DNA of 64,000 nucleotides, from contig NZ_CP107558.1 in assembly GCF_026427715.1 (NCBI RefSeq), positions 124,001 through 188,000 on the forward strand. The letters are read 5' to 3'. Source of the stretch: Methylocystis sp. MJC1 (GTDB taxonomy: Bacteria; Pseudomonadota; Alphaproteobacteria; Rhizobiales; Beijerinckiaceae). The position numbers were made by a program, and so were the translations under genes. The notes under the pieces were generated by a model that did no database searches, was not told the origin of the DNA, and was given only the letters and a program-made list of their open reading frames with translations. This document shows, one piece after another, positions 55,567 to 63,085 of this stretch. Position 1 is the first letter of the stretch, and every line of letters begins with the position of its first letter.

Positions 55567-56481
55567 TCAACCATTTTTGTGGGCTTTTGCCAAGATGGCG
55601 GGAAGGGAATCGGCGAAAAGAACGGCCACCGTCAGGTCTGCGCTGGTGCCGGGATTGATTTTGTTTTTCTTAAGGTTCTGGTCGAAATCGAGCGCCAGGG
55701 CGAAGGCCGCGTCGCGCGCCGGGGCGCGTTCGATGCGTGCGGCTGCGCACATGGCCGCGTCGCGAACGTCGTACGCTTTTTCAATTCCATACTTGCGGAC
55801 GATGTGGCTGTCGGGAAAAGCGGCGAGAAACGCGAGATATGTTTCGAGCGTTGCGCGCGGCGCGTCATGGCCGCGCGCGCGGGCCCGCTGCAGCGCGTTG
55901 AGCCCTGTCTCGAAAATATCGACGAAATCATGGGCGTATTGGTAGCCGATGCGGTCGCGGTCGGCGCTCGCACGCATCGCTTCGAGCAAAGACGTCTGCG
56001 CGGGGCCGGAGACGTCATGCTCCTCCGCCGCGCCGAGGCCCGCGGGATTGGCGCGGCTGATGGCGCGGAACGCGGCGTCGGCGTCGGCGACGTCGAGCGC
56101 CGCCAGCACGCGCGCGGTCTCGCGGCGAAGGTCGGGCGTTTCGGTGGTCAGCACGGCGTGGGCGAGCGGCGCGCAGAGCAGGATAATGCCGAGATTGGTG
56201 TTCTGGGCGACCGCCGCCCAGGTGGCCTCGACCGCGCCGAGAATGCGGTGGCCGACGCTCGCGCCGGGCGCGGCGATGAAAGGCGCGGCCGCGCGGGCGC
56301 TCTCGATAAAGTCCCGCGCCTCCATGCCATGGCCCGGCGCAAAGTGATGCACATTGCCGGGCTTGGGCGCGGCTAGCTCCGCCTCGCAGGCCGCGACGAA
56401 TGCTTGCGCGACCGCGGCGTTGATTGGGTCGGGATGCGGGGCGAGGGGGGCGGTCACGTGATGAATGGCGTGTATACCCAA
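55567..56481 (-). CDS. CitG-like (triphosphoribosyl-dephospho-CoA synthase family) protein of the H4MPT cluster
   Basis: A 304-residue member of the CitG family with nucleotide-site motifs APKPGNVH, ASVGHRI, NTNLGIILLCAPLA and NPGTSADLTVAVLFA. In citrate lyase CitG makes the prosthetic-group precursor; a distinct subgroup occurs in H4MPT gene clusters of methylotrophs and methanogens, probably for cofactor synthesis. It lies between fae and the ATP-grasp gene, 31 bases behind the latter. No citrate lyase genes are present, which supports the C1 role. Confidence 0.82.
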   Translation of the reverse strand: MGIHAIHHVTAPLAPHPDPINAAVAQAFVAACEAELAAPKPGNVHHFAPGHGMEARDFIESARAAAPFIAAPGASVGHRILGAVEATWAAVAQNTNLGIILLCAPLAHAVLTTETPDLRRETARVLAALDVADADAAFRAISRANPAGLGAAEEHDVSGPAQTSLLEAMRASADRDRIGYQYAHDFVDIFETGLNALQRARARGHDAPRATLETYLAFLAAFPDSHIVRKYGIEKAYDVRDAAMCAAARIERAPARDAAFALALDFDQNLKKNKINPGTSADLTVAVLFADSLPAILAKAHKNG

Positions 56482-56512
56482 GGGGCGGCGCGCGAGAGCG
56501 CCGCTTCGTCCC

Positions 56513-57433
56513 TCATCCTAACGCTTTCAGCGCATTGCGGCGAGCGGGCAGGAGGGAAAGCGCGTCCGCGGCCAGCCGTTCGGCGATGGAGAAGGGCGTT
56601 ATGCGTTGCAGGCCGCTCCAGCCCGGCATGCTGTTGACTTCCAAGACCATGGGCCGCCCTTGCGCGCTGGTGATGAGATCGACGCCGGCGACGATCGTTC
56701 CCATTGCCTCAGACGCCGCGAGCGCCATGTCGCGCTCCTCGCGCGTCGGCTCCGCCACGAGGGGCTTCGCCCCCTGGCGCACATTGGTGATCCAATGGCT
56801 GGAGCGGCGTTTCATCGCCGCAACCACTTCGCCGCGCGAAACGAGAACACGCATGTCCTCGTAAGGGGGGCGGCTCGGGCCGACGAAGCGCTGCAGATAA
56901 TAGACGCCGCGCGCTTCTTCGACTGAAGGAATGTCGCTTTCCTTTTCGATGAGTCGCAAGCCCCAGCCCTGGGCGCCGAAAAGCGGTTTCATAACGAGGA
57001 CGCCGCTCGCGCATTCGCGCCGGGCGATGTCGCGCGCCTGCGCCAAGGATTGCGTCGCGAAGGTCTCGGGCGCCGGGACGCAGGCGCGCGCGAGCAGAAA
57101 ACTCGCCATGCTTTTGTCGGTGCAGCGCTCGATCGAACGGGCGCTGTTCACGAGCGGAACGCCCAAGGCTTCCAGCGCATGCAGCACGCCGAGCCGCATG
57201 GTGATCGCCTCCAGCGAGCCGTCGCCAATGGCGCGCACGACGACGAGGTCGGGAAGCGCGTGAAAGCCGGGAATGGCGAGGCCGTGCGGGCGGGACGAAT
57301 CGATCCGGCAGGCTGAAAGCCGCACGGCGACCGGCGTCGCCCCCAATGCGCGGAAGGCCGCGAGCGTATGCTCGACATGCCAGTCCAGCTTGTCGGTGAA
57401 AACGGCGACGCGGGGGGTGGGGTAATTGTTCAG
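56513..57433 (-). CDS. RimK-like ATP-grasp ligase of the H4MPT cluster, probable CTG start
   Basis: A 306-residue ATP-grasp enzyme. Motifs: VLVMKPLFGAQGWGLRLIEK (ATP lysine and Gly loop), RVLVSRGEV and the metal-binding VLEVNSMPGWSGL. Members in methylotrophs are thought to add glutamate-like groups to H4MPT or methylofuran. The first canonical start (TTG 57346) would cut off the first Rossmann strand; in-frame codons above it read PRVAVFTDKLDWHVEHTLAAF, a proper N-terminus. The only start-like codon after the upstream TAG (57439-57437) is CTG 57433-57431, with GGGAG seven bases before it. The CTG start is inference. Confidence 0.82.
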   Translation of the reverse strand: MNNYPTPRVAVFTDKLDWHVEHTLAAFRALGATPVAVRLSACRIDSSRPHGLAIPGFHALPDLVVVRAIGDGSLEAITMRLGVLHALEALGVPLVNSARSIERCTDKSMASFLLARACVPAPETFATQSLAQARDIARRECASGVLVMKPLFGAQGWGLRLIEKESDIPSVEEARGVYYLQRFVGPSRPPYEDMRVLVSRGEVVAAMKRRSSHWITNVRQGAKPLVAEPTREERDMALAASEAMGTIVAGVDLITSAQGRPMVLEVNSMPGWSGLQRITPFSIAERLAADALSLLPARRNALKALG

Positions 57434-57758
57434 TAACTATCTCCCAAGTGCGACAAGCCCGGAAAGGCTACCCCCTATTTGCCGAACTCACCCCGCCATG
57501 CCAACAGCGCTACTGCCGTGCGGCAATTTGTCGCGTTAACGCTCGGTTAATCATATGATGGACTCGACAGGAATAGGGCCGAAAACCTCCTTAAATAGAG
57601 AAAAAGGGGGTTTACGCGCGAGCAAGTCCCGTGCCGACGCTAGCCTCGCGCAAAATTAAGCATGACTCGCCACCAACATCCTTGCGCGATTCCAAAAAAT
57701 ATTAACGACTCGACGTTGCGCGTCTTGCGCAGAGTCCAGAATCGTGGATAATGGGGCT
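57434..57758. other. Intergenic region between the ATP-grasp and winged-helix genes
   Basis: A 325-base gap between divergent genes. It holds the ribosome-binding site of the ATP-grasp gene and AT-rich stretches (TTAATCATATG, AATATTAACGACTCG) suited to promoters. I see no hairpin, repeat or further coding frame. Confidence 0.5.
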
Positions 57759-58154
57759 ATGGAGACATTGTCAGAGTTCATAGCCCGGCGCCGAGAGGAG
57801 CTGGCAGAAGAAGAAAGGAAGCTTCGGCGGAGGCTGAGCGAGATATTAATTGAAATGCAGCAGCTAAAGTCAGTTGCATCTCAGCATTTCGAGTCAGAAG
57901 AAAAAATCGATAGACAACTAACGCCTCGAACTTATGGACGAAAAAGAAGTATTAAGCCGGGAACGATCATGTTTGATGTTATGGCTATTTTGGACGGCTA
58001 CCCTCAGGGTTTGACAGCAAACGAAATATTAGATCGCATAAACGAAATAAGGACAGAAAGAGTTGAAAGAACTAGTTTAAGTCCGCAGCTCAGTCGTCTG
58101 CGGCAAGATGGTTACCTTGAACTCGCTGGATCAGTTTGGAGGCTAATCAGGTGA
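57759..58154 (+). CDS. Coiled-coil plus winged-helix-like protein, unknown
   Basis: A 131-residue protein. A charged coiled coil comes first (RRREELAEEERKLRRRLSEI) and a winged-helix-like domain after residue ~65 (FDVMAILDGYPQGLTANEIL, SPQLSRLRQDGYLELAGSVW). It may be a small DNA-binding protein. Codons are AT-richer than neighbours (AGA, TTA, ATA), which suggests later arrival. A GTG start at 57744 is possible. It lies inside the H4MPT block, before the tRNA pair. Not assignable to a family. Confidence 0.65.
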   Translation: METLSEFIARRREELAEEERKLRRRLSEILIEMQQLKSVASQHFESEEKIDRQLTPRTYGRKRSIKPGTIMFDVMAILDGYPQGLTANEILDRINEIRTERVERTSLSPQLSRLRQDGYLELAGSVWRLIR

Positions 58155-58172
58155 AAACGATCGAAGTGTTAC

Positions 58173-58203
58173 AAAAAAAGGGGCTCAGAATGATCTGAGC
58201 CCC
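58173..58203 (-). terminator. Strong Rho-independent terminator, minus strand
   Basis: GGGGCTCAGA pairs perfectly with TCTGAGCCCC around four bases; on the minus strand TTTTTTT follows. The only minus-strand gene above it is mch, whose transcript would pass antisense through both tRNA-like elements before ending here. Confidence 0.85.
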
Positions 58204-58207
58204 AGAA

Positions 58208-58279
58208 GGGGATGGTATAGTGCGGGCTGTCGGCTACCCACCTGTCGGCCCGAGGGTGCAAGTCCCTCCATCTCCACCA
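58208..58279 (+). ncRNA. tRNA-like element of 72 bases with aberrant D and anticodon arms
   Basis: The ends look like a tRNA: GGGGATGG (58208-58215) pairs with CCATCTCC (58268-58275), followed by encoded ACCA, and AGGG-TGCAAGT-CCCT makes a T arm. The acceptor can be eight pairs and the T stem four. The T loop lacks the usual TTC. The 37 bases between do not make a normal pair of arms: either one long hairpin (CGGGC/GCCCG and CGGC/GTCG, loop TACCCACCT) or a D stem ATAG/CTGT plus a mismatched anticodon stem. It may be a tRNA remnant or a non-standard tRNA-like RNA. It ends two bases before the next tRNA. Confidence 0.5.
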
Positions 58280-58281
58280 TT

Positions 58282-58368
58282 GGCCCCGTGGCGAAATCGG
58301 TAGACGCAGCGGTCTTGAAAACCGCCTCCTGGCAGGGATTGTCGGTTCGAATCCGACCGGGGCCACCA
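58282..58368 (+). tRNA. Class II tRNA with UGA (Ser) anticodon and Leu-like body
   Basis: A complete 87-base cloverleaf. Acceptor GGCCCCG/CGGGGCC is perfect, and ACCA is encoded. The D arm (GCGAAATCGGTAGACGC) is of the leucine type. The anticodon stem GCGGT/ACCGC holds loop CTTGAAA, anticodon TGA at 58316-58318, which reads the Ser codon UCA. A long variable arm (TCCT-GGCA-GGGA) marks class II (Ser or Leu). The T arm is GTCGG-TTCGAAT-CCGAC. The discriminator base is A (58365), as in leucine tRNAs; serine tRNAs normally have G. Anticodon says Ser, body says Leu. Confidence 0.85.
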
Positions 58369-58419
58369 CTCGAAATTAATTTAGCTACGTGCCACTGTCC
58401 AGAGCGCAGTCTTTCGAGA

Positions 58420-59397
58420 CTACCCGCCAAACGACTTGTCGAGCAGCGCCTCGTCGATCTTGCCGGCGCGGAAGGTTTCGCCGGTCTCGACCGCCGTCAC
58501 CAGCGCTTCGGCCGGCGAGAACAGGCTACCGTCGATCTGGTAGAAGTCGCCCTTATAGGCCTTGAAGATTTCCGCGAAAGGCCGGCCGTAGTCGCGCGAA
58601 TTGCTGCTCGGCAGCTTTTCGGCGAGCTCCTTGGCCGCCGCTGCCGGGCCCTTCACGAAGAGATGCGCGCGGCCGGCGTAGATGATGGCGTCATTGGTGC
58701 GGCCCATCGCCTGGACGAAGTCGGGATGCGGCGGCGAGAGCGGCGCAGTCGCGATTCCGTCGACGACGTTTTCGAGCGGGAAATGCAGCTCATGCGCCTT
58801 GTGCAGCGCCACTTCGAGCACGCGGCCGACGACCTGAACGCTGCCGGCGAGCGACTGCGTCGGAGCGTAGACGAAGGCGACCTTATCGGGCGAGACATCG
58901 GACTTGGACGCGACCTTCTCGACGACTTCCTTCGGCGGCGGCGCGGCCGACTCCAGCACGATCGTCACGCGGTCGGCGCGGTCCTTGTAGGAAAGCTCCT
59001 CGAAAAGCTTCTCGACGCGCGCCTGGGCGCGGCCGGGGCCCGAGCCCAGCGCAAAGAATTTCTCATGCTGCAGGCTCCAGCCGGCATATTGGCTGGCGAG
59101 GCAGGCGACGACGGGATCGTTGCTGGAGACCGTGAGCCAGAACGGCCATTTCGCGGCGCCGGGCGAATGCGACAAGGTGACCTTGCCGAGACCGCCCATG
59201 CAGATTTCCGTGAGGAGCAGGCCGGCGTCGACGCCGCCCACGGCCTTGGCGCCCGCGTCGATCAGCAATTCGCCGAGGCTGCCGCGCGACACCGAAACGC
59301 GGTAGCGCTCGGCGCCGGCGACGAGACGGTCGACGATCTCGCCCGCGAGAGTGTTGACGCTGGCCGTGACGCGGCCGGTGTTTTCGCTAGCGCTCAC
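58420..59397 (-). CDS. mch: Methenyltetrahydromethanopterin cyclohydrolase
   Basis: A 325-residue Mch that hydrolyses methenyl-H4MPT to formyl-H4MPT, the step after Fae and MtdB in formaldehyde oxidation. Family features: SRGSLGELLIDAGAKAVGGVDAGL, SSNDPVVACLASQYAGW, and MGRTNDAIIYAGRAHLFVKG. Length is normal. It is on the same strand as the fae group; the winged-helix gene and the tRNA pair now separate them. mtdB and the formyltransferase genes are not in the window. Confidence 0.95.
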   Translation of the reverse strand: MSASENTGRVTASVNTLAGEIVDRLVAGAERYRVSVSRGSLGELLIDAGAKAVGGVDAGLLLTEICMGGLGKVTLSHSPGAAKWPFWLTVSSNDPVVACLASQYAGWSLQHEKFFALGSGPGRAQARVEKLFEELSYKDRADRVTIVLESAAPPPKEVVEKVASKSDVSPDKVAFVYAPTQSLAGSVQVVGRVLEVALHKAHELHFPLENVVDGIATAPLSPPHPDFVQAMGRTNDAIIYAGRAHLFVKGPAAAAKELAEKLPSSNSRDYGRPFAEIFKAYKGDFYQIDGSLFSPAEALVTAVETGETFRAGKIDEALLDKSFGG

Positions 59398-59621
59398 TAG
59401 TGGTCCTTCCCTCGAGATTTCTGTGGCTCTACCGCTCGACCCCCTGCGCTCTATAAGAGCGGGGAAACTTCGCCAGCGGCAGGCGCGGGCGCGAACTTAT
59501 CGGTCTTTGCGGCGAAACGAAAGCGGCTCGCGACGCGCAAGCGGCCAGATGGTTTTAACCTCTGTCGCATAAGTTTCAAACCAAAGGCGTAGGGCGGAAT
59601 TCTCTTCATCGGGCGGGCGAT

Positions 59622-59762
59622 ATGGACAGGCAAGAGTTCAGGGCGCAGGAATTTTCACTGCGGGACGCGACGATCGCGGCGCTCGCGGTCCTCGGCGTCG
59701 TCTTCGCTAACATTGGCGTGGTCCGCGCCCTGGATATCGCGCTGGACGCCATCCACCGCTGA
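59622..59762 (+). CDS. Small single-helix membrane protein
   Basis: A 46-residue product: charged start MDRQEFRAQEFSLRDATIAA, then a hydrophobic helix (ALAVLGVVFANIGVV) and a short charged tail. The ribosome-binding site is weak (GGGCGGGCG). A clear terminator follows 28 bases after the stop, which supports a real transcript. No family recognised. Confidence 0.5.
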   Translation: MDRQEFRAQEFSLRDATIAALAVLGVVFANIGVVRALDIALDAIHR

Positions 59763-59789
59763 TTCCAGCTAGAGCGCAAGAAATCCCAG

Positions 59790-59824
59790 CCTTCCGTCCA
59801 ACAGGTCGGAAGGTTTTGTTTTTT
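59790..59824 (+). terminator. Rho-independent terminator after the small membrane protein
   Basis: CCTTCCG pairs with CGGAAGG around TCCAACAGGT, followed by TTTTGTTTTTT. It lies between the small gene and the GlxA-type regulator. Confidence 0.88.
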
Positions 59825-59951
59825 CGACGTCTACGAAGCCTTTTTCCCGCCCGCCTCATCCGGATGGATAATTGAGCCACAGTAGGGCGGTGGCAGGATT
59901 TGTCGTTATTTTGTCATTGTGCACGCCCGTGTCAGGCCGGAAAATATTTGT

Positions 59952-61007
59952 ATGACAAGCGTTAAGCCCCCATTCGATCCCCATGGCGCTTTGTGGCCTG
60001 ATCCGATCCGCTCGGATATTCGACGGAACCGAAAAATAGGCATTCTAATCTATCCTGACTTTGAAATTATCGATCTTTGCGGCCCGCTAGACGTTTTCTA
60101 TTACGCTGACCGCGCCCTCGGCTCGGAGCGGGCGAGCGAGCCCGGCTATGAATGCGTTGTCATCGCACAGGCAAAGGGTCTCGTCAGAGCTAAATGCGGC
60201 CTCGAACTCAGAGCGACCCACGATTGCGCTGAAATCCCCGCTGGCCTCGACACGCTGCTCGTCGCTGGCGGCGAGGGGGCCTTCGCGGCTTGCGAAGACG
60301 AGAGCCTCATCGATTGGATCAAGGCCATCTCGTGCGGCGTACGGCGCCTCGCTTCAATTTGCACGGGCGCTTTCATCCTCGCCAAAGCCGGGCTTCTCAA
60401 CAATCGCAAGGTGACGACCCACTGGCTCTATTGTGACCAGCTCGCGGCGGCCTATCCCTCCCTTTGCGTCGAATCCAACCGCATCTTCGTGCGTGACGGC
60501 GGCGTCTACACCTCGGGCGGCATCACGGCCGGAATCGATCTGGCGCTCATGCTGATCGAAGAGGATCTCGGCCGGGACGTGCCACGCATGGTCGCCGGCA
60601 TGATGGTCGTTTTCCTGCGGCGTCCCGGGGGACAGGCGCAATTCAGCCCTTTCCTCCAGGCGGAGACCGGAAACTGCCGGGACATCACCCAGCTAAAATC
60701 ATGGATCCTCGGCAATTCGAGCGAAAATCTCACGGTCGAGCGCCTCGCCGAGCAGCTTGCGATGAGCCCGCGCAACTTCGCTCGGCGGTTCCGCGCAGAG
60801 ACCGGCATGACGCCCGCGCGCTTCGTCGAATACGCCCGGGTCGAAGCTGCGCGCTGCCGGCTGGAGCAGACAAGCCTCCCTCTTCAGACCATTGCGGAAA
60901 TCTGCGGCTTTACGACGATCGAGCGCATGCGGCGCGCCTTCAAGCGGAATCTCGCCGTCGGCCCGAACGAATATCGAGAGCGCTTCCAATCGACTTTCCT
61001 CCAATAG
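59952..61007 (+). CDS. GlxA-type AraC-family transcriptional regulator
   Basis: A 351-residue regulator with an N-terminal DJ-1/PfpI-like domain (KIGILIYPDFEIIDLCGPLDVF, and the nucleophile-elbow-like ASICTGAFILAKAGLL with Cys) and a C-terminal AraC helix-turn-helix pair (NLTVERLAEQLAMSPRNFARRF, LQTIAEICGFTTIERMRRAF). The fold is also that of GATase1-like proteins. hypX starts 12 bases after its stop, so the two form an operon and hypX may be one of its targets. The start at 59952 is chosen over 59919, whose extra residues look non-coding. Effector unknown. Confidence 0.88.
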   Translation: MTSVKPPFDPHGALWPDPIRSDIRRNRKIGILIYPDFEIIDLCGPLDVFYYADRALGSERASEPGYECVVIAQAKGLVRAKCGLELRATHDCAEIPAGLDTLLVAGGEGAFAACEDESLIDWIKAISCGVRRLASICTGAFILAKAGLLNNRKVTTHWLYCDQLAAAYPSLCVESNRIFVRDGGVYTSGGITAGIDLALMLIEEDLGRDVPRMVAGMMVVFLRRPGGQAQFSPFLQAETGNCRDITQLKSWILGNSSENLTVERLAEQLAMSPRNFARRFRAETGMTPARFVEYARVEAARCRLEQTSLPLQTIAEICGFTTIERMRRAFKRNLAVGPNEYRERFQSTFLQ

Positions 61008-61019
61008 GAGAGGCTTGCC

Positions 61020-62804
61020 ATGAAAATCTTGTTCCTGACGACGGCGCACAACAGTCTCAGTCAGCGCCTTTTGATCGAGCTGACAGAGCGCGGCCATAAA
61101 GTCGCGGTGACCATCGCCGACAGCAGCGCGGCGATGCTCGGCGCGGTCGAGGAGCAAGACCCGGACCTCATCATCGCGCCCATGTTGAAGGCCGCCGTGC
61201 CGGAGGAGATCTGGACCCAGCGCGTCTGCCTTATCGTGCATCCGGGCATCATGGGCGATCGTGGGCCGTCTTCGCTCGACTGGGCCATTATGGACGGCGA
61301 GAAGCGCTGGGGCGCGACGGTTCTGCAGGCTGCGGCGGAAATGGACGCGGGGCCGATCTGGGCGAGCCACGAATTCGACCTGCCGGAGGTCGCCGACGCC
61401 AAGGGCACCCTTTACCGCAATGAGGTGACGGAAGCGGCCGTGCGCGGGGTTTTGGAGGCGGTCGATAAATTCGAATCCGGCAGCTTCCAGCCCTGGCCGC
61501 TCGATTATTCCTGCCCGCTCACGCAGGGCCGGCTGCGCCCGACCATGATGCAGAAGGATCGCGCCATCGACTGGATGCGCGAGCCGACTGACGACGTTGT
61601 GCGTAAGATTCGCGCGGCCGATAGCGCGCCGGGCGTTTTGGACGAGCTGTTCGGCCTGCCGGTGTTTCTCTACGGCGCGCATTATGAAGACCGGCTGAAG
61701 GGGCCGCCGGGAACGGTCATCGCCAAGCGCGATGGCGCGATCTGCCGCGCGACGGTCGACGGCGCGGTCTGGATCACACACCTCAAGCTCAAGAGCGACG
61801 CGCACGACGCCAATTGCCGCTTCGCGGAACAGGGTTGCGATTATTGCAACACGCAGTTCTGCCCAGTTTCCGGGATCAAGCTGCCGGCCGGAGACATACT
61901 GGGTCCGTTGCTACGCGGCGCGCCGGAATCGGCGCTGTCCGTGGAGGAGGAAGTCGATTACCGGACCTATCGCGACATCCGCTACGTCGAGCGCGACGGC
62001 GTCGGGCATATCCATTTCGACTTCTACAATGGCGCGATGAGCACGGAGCAATGCTATCGGCTGCGAGACGCCTTCCTCCTCGCGCGCAGCCGGCCGACGC
62101 GCGTGATCGTGCTGCATGGCGGCAAGGACTACTTTTCAAACGGCATCCATTTGAACGTCATCGAGGCGGCAGAGGATCCAGCGCTCGAGTCGTGGCGAAA
62201 CATCAACGCCATTGATGATCTCGTGTATGAAATCACTTGCACGATGTCGCATATCGTCATCGCGTCCATGTGCGGCAACGCCGGCGCGGGCGGCGCGATT
62301 GTGGCGCTCGCTGCGGATCGCGTCTTCGCGCGCGAGGGCGTCGTCCTCAATCCGCATTACAAGAGCATGGGCGGGCTCTACGGGTCCGAATACTGGACCT
62401 ATCTCCTCCCCAGACGCGTCGGCGCGGAGCGCGCGCATGAAGTGATGGACGGCTGCCGGCCAATGGGGACGCATGAGGCGAAGGCGATCGGCTTCGTCGA
62501 CAATGTCTTTGGCGGAAATGCGCAAAGCTTCCAGCAGGAAGTTACAGTGAGGGCGGTCCATCTCGCCATGCGCATGGATTTCTGGAACCTGCTGCGCGAG
62601 AAGCACGAAAAGCGCGTGAAGGACGAGCGGGTGAAGCAGCTCGCGGCCTATCGCGCCGAGGAGCTGGCGCGGATGCGGGTCAATTTCTTCGGGCCCGATC
62701 CTTCTTATCACCTTGCCCGCGAAAGATTCGTCTTCAAGGGCCGCGCGCCAACGGCGAGGCCAACGACCACACCCGCCATTCGTCGTGAGTTCGCCGGCCG
62801 CTGA
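61020..62804 (+). CDS. hypX: Hydrogenase maturation factor HypX/HoxX-like
   Basis: A 594-residue two-domain protein. The N-terminal half is a formyl-tetrahydrofolate hydrolase/formyltransferase-like domain (MKILFLTTAHNSLSQRL, HPGIMGDRGPSSLDWAI); the C-terminal half is enoyl-CoA hydratase-like (VIVLHGGKDYFSNGIHLN, GNAGAGGAIVALAADRVF). HypX makes the CO ligand of [NiFe]-hydrogenase from formyl-tetrahydrofolate under air. Between the domains lies a Cys cluster (Cys266, 273, 276, 281: NCRFAEQGCDYCNTQFC) that I do not recall from typical HypX. No hydrogenase genes are in the window. Confidence 0.88.
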   Translation: MKILFLTTAHNSLSQRLLIELTERGHKVAVTIADSSAAMLGAVEEQDPDLIIAPMLKAAVPEEIWTQRVCLIVHPGIMGDRGPSSLDWAIMDGEKRWGATVLQAAAEMDAGPIWASHEFDLPEVADAKGTLYRNEVTEAAVRGVLEAVDKFESGSFQPWPLDYSCPLTQGRLRPTMMQKDRAIDWMREPTDDVVRKIRAADSAPGVLDELFGLPVFLYGAHYEDRLKGPPGTVIAKRDGAICRATVDGAVWITHLKLKSDAHDANCRFAEQGCDYCNTQFCPVSGIKLPAGDILGPLLRGAPESALSVEEEVDYRTYRDIRYVERDGVGHIHFDFYNGAMSTEQCYRLRDAFLLARSRPTRVIVLHGGKDYFSNGIHLNVIEAAEDPALESWRNINAIDDLVYEITCTMSHIVIASMCGNAGAGGAIVALAADRVFAREGVVLNPHYKSMGGLYGSEYWTYLLPRRVGAERAHEVMDGCRPMGTHEAKAIGFVDNVFGGNAQSFQQEVTVRAVHLAMRMDFWNLLREKHEKRVKDERVKQLAAYRAEELARMRVNFFGPDPSYHLARERFVFKGRAPTARPTTTPAIRREFAGR

Positions 62805-62860
62805 CCTTGTGACGCGGGGCCTGTCCTCTACGCCTTAAGAGAGTCTCGCATCTAAAGGGC

Positions 62861-63068
62861 CGTCATGGCCGGGCTTGTCCCGGCCACCCACGCCGACGGG
62901 CATATCCCAACAAGACGCGCCATCGCTATGGATGAAGTTCAGGCCAGGCTTTGCGATGCTCCGAAGTCCTCTCTTCACGCCGACGCAAAGTTCCATGCTG
63001 ATCTATGCCCAGCATTTGCTGTCGTTCGCGTGGCGTGGGTGGCCGGGACAAGCCCGGCCATGACGAGG
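62861..63068. repeat. Family C repeat, inverted pair
   Basis: ATGGCCGGGCTTGTCCCGGC at the left faces GGTGGCCGGGACAAGCCCGG at the right, about 130 bases apart. It fills the gap between convergent hypX and the second GlxA-type gene. Confidence 0.82.
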
Positions 63069-63085
63069 GCGGCATGCGGTGGCCT

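Noticed and set aside
58208..58279. Selenocysteine tRNA or full allo-tRNA
   Set aside because: An 8+4 branch can be drawn, but the element is about 20 bases too short and has no proper anticodon arm.
58208..58368. tmRNA (split alphaproteobacterial ssrA) for the tRNA-like pair
   Set aside because: No tag reading frame is present, the T loop of the first element is wrong, and the second is a full cloverleaf with an anticodon.
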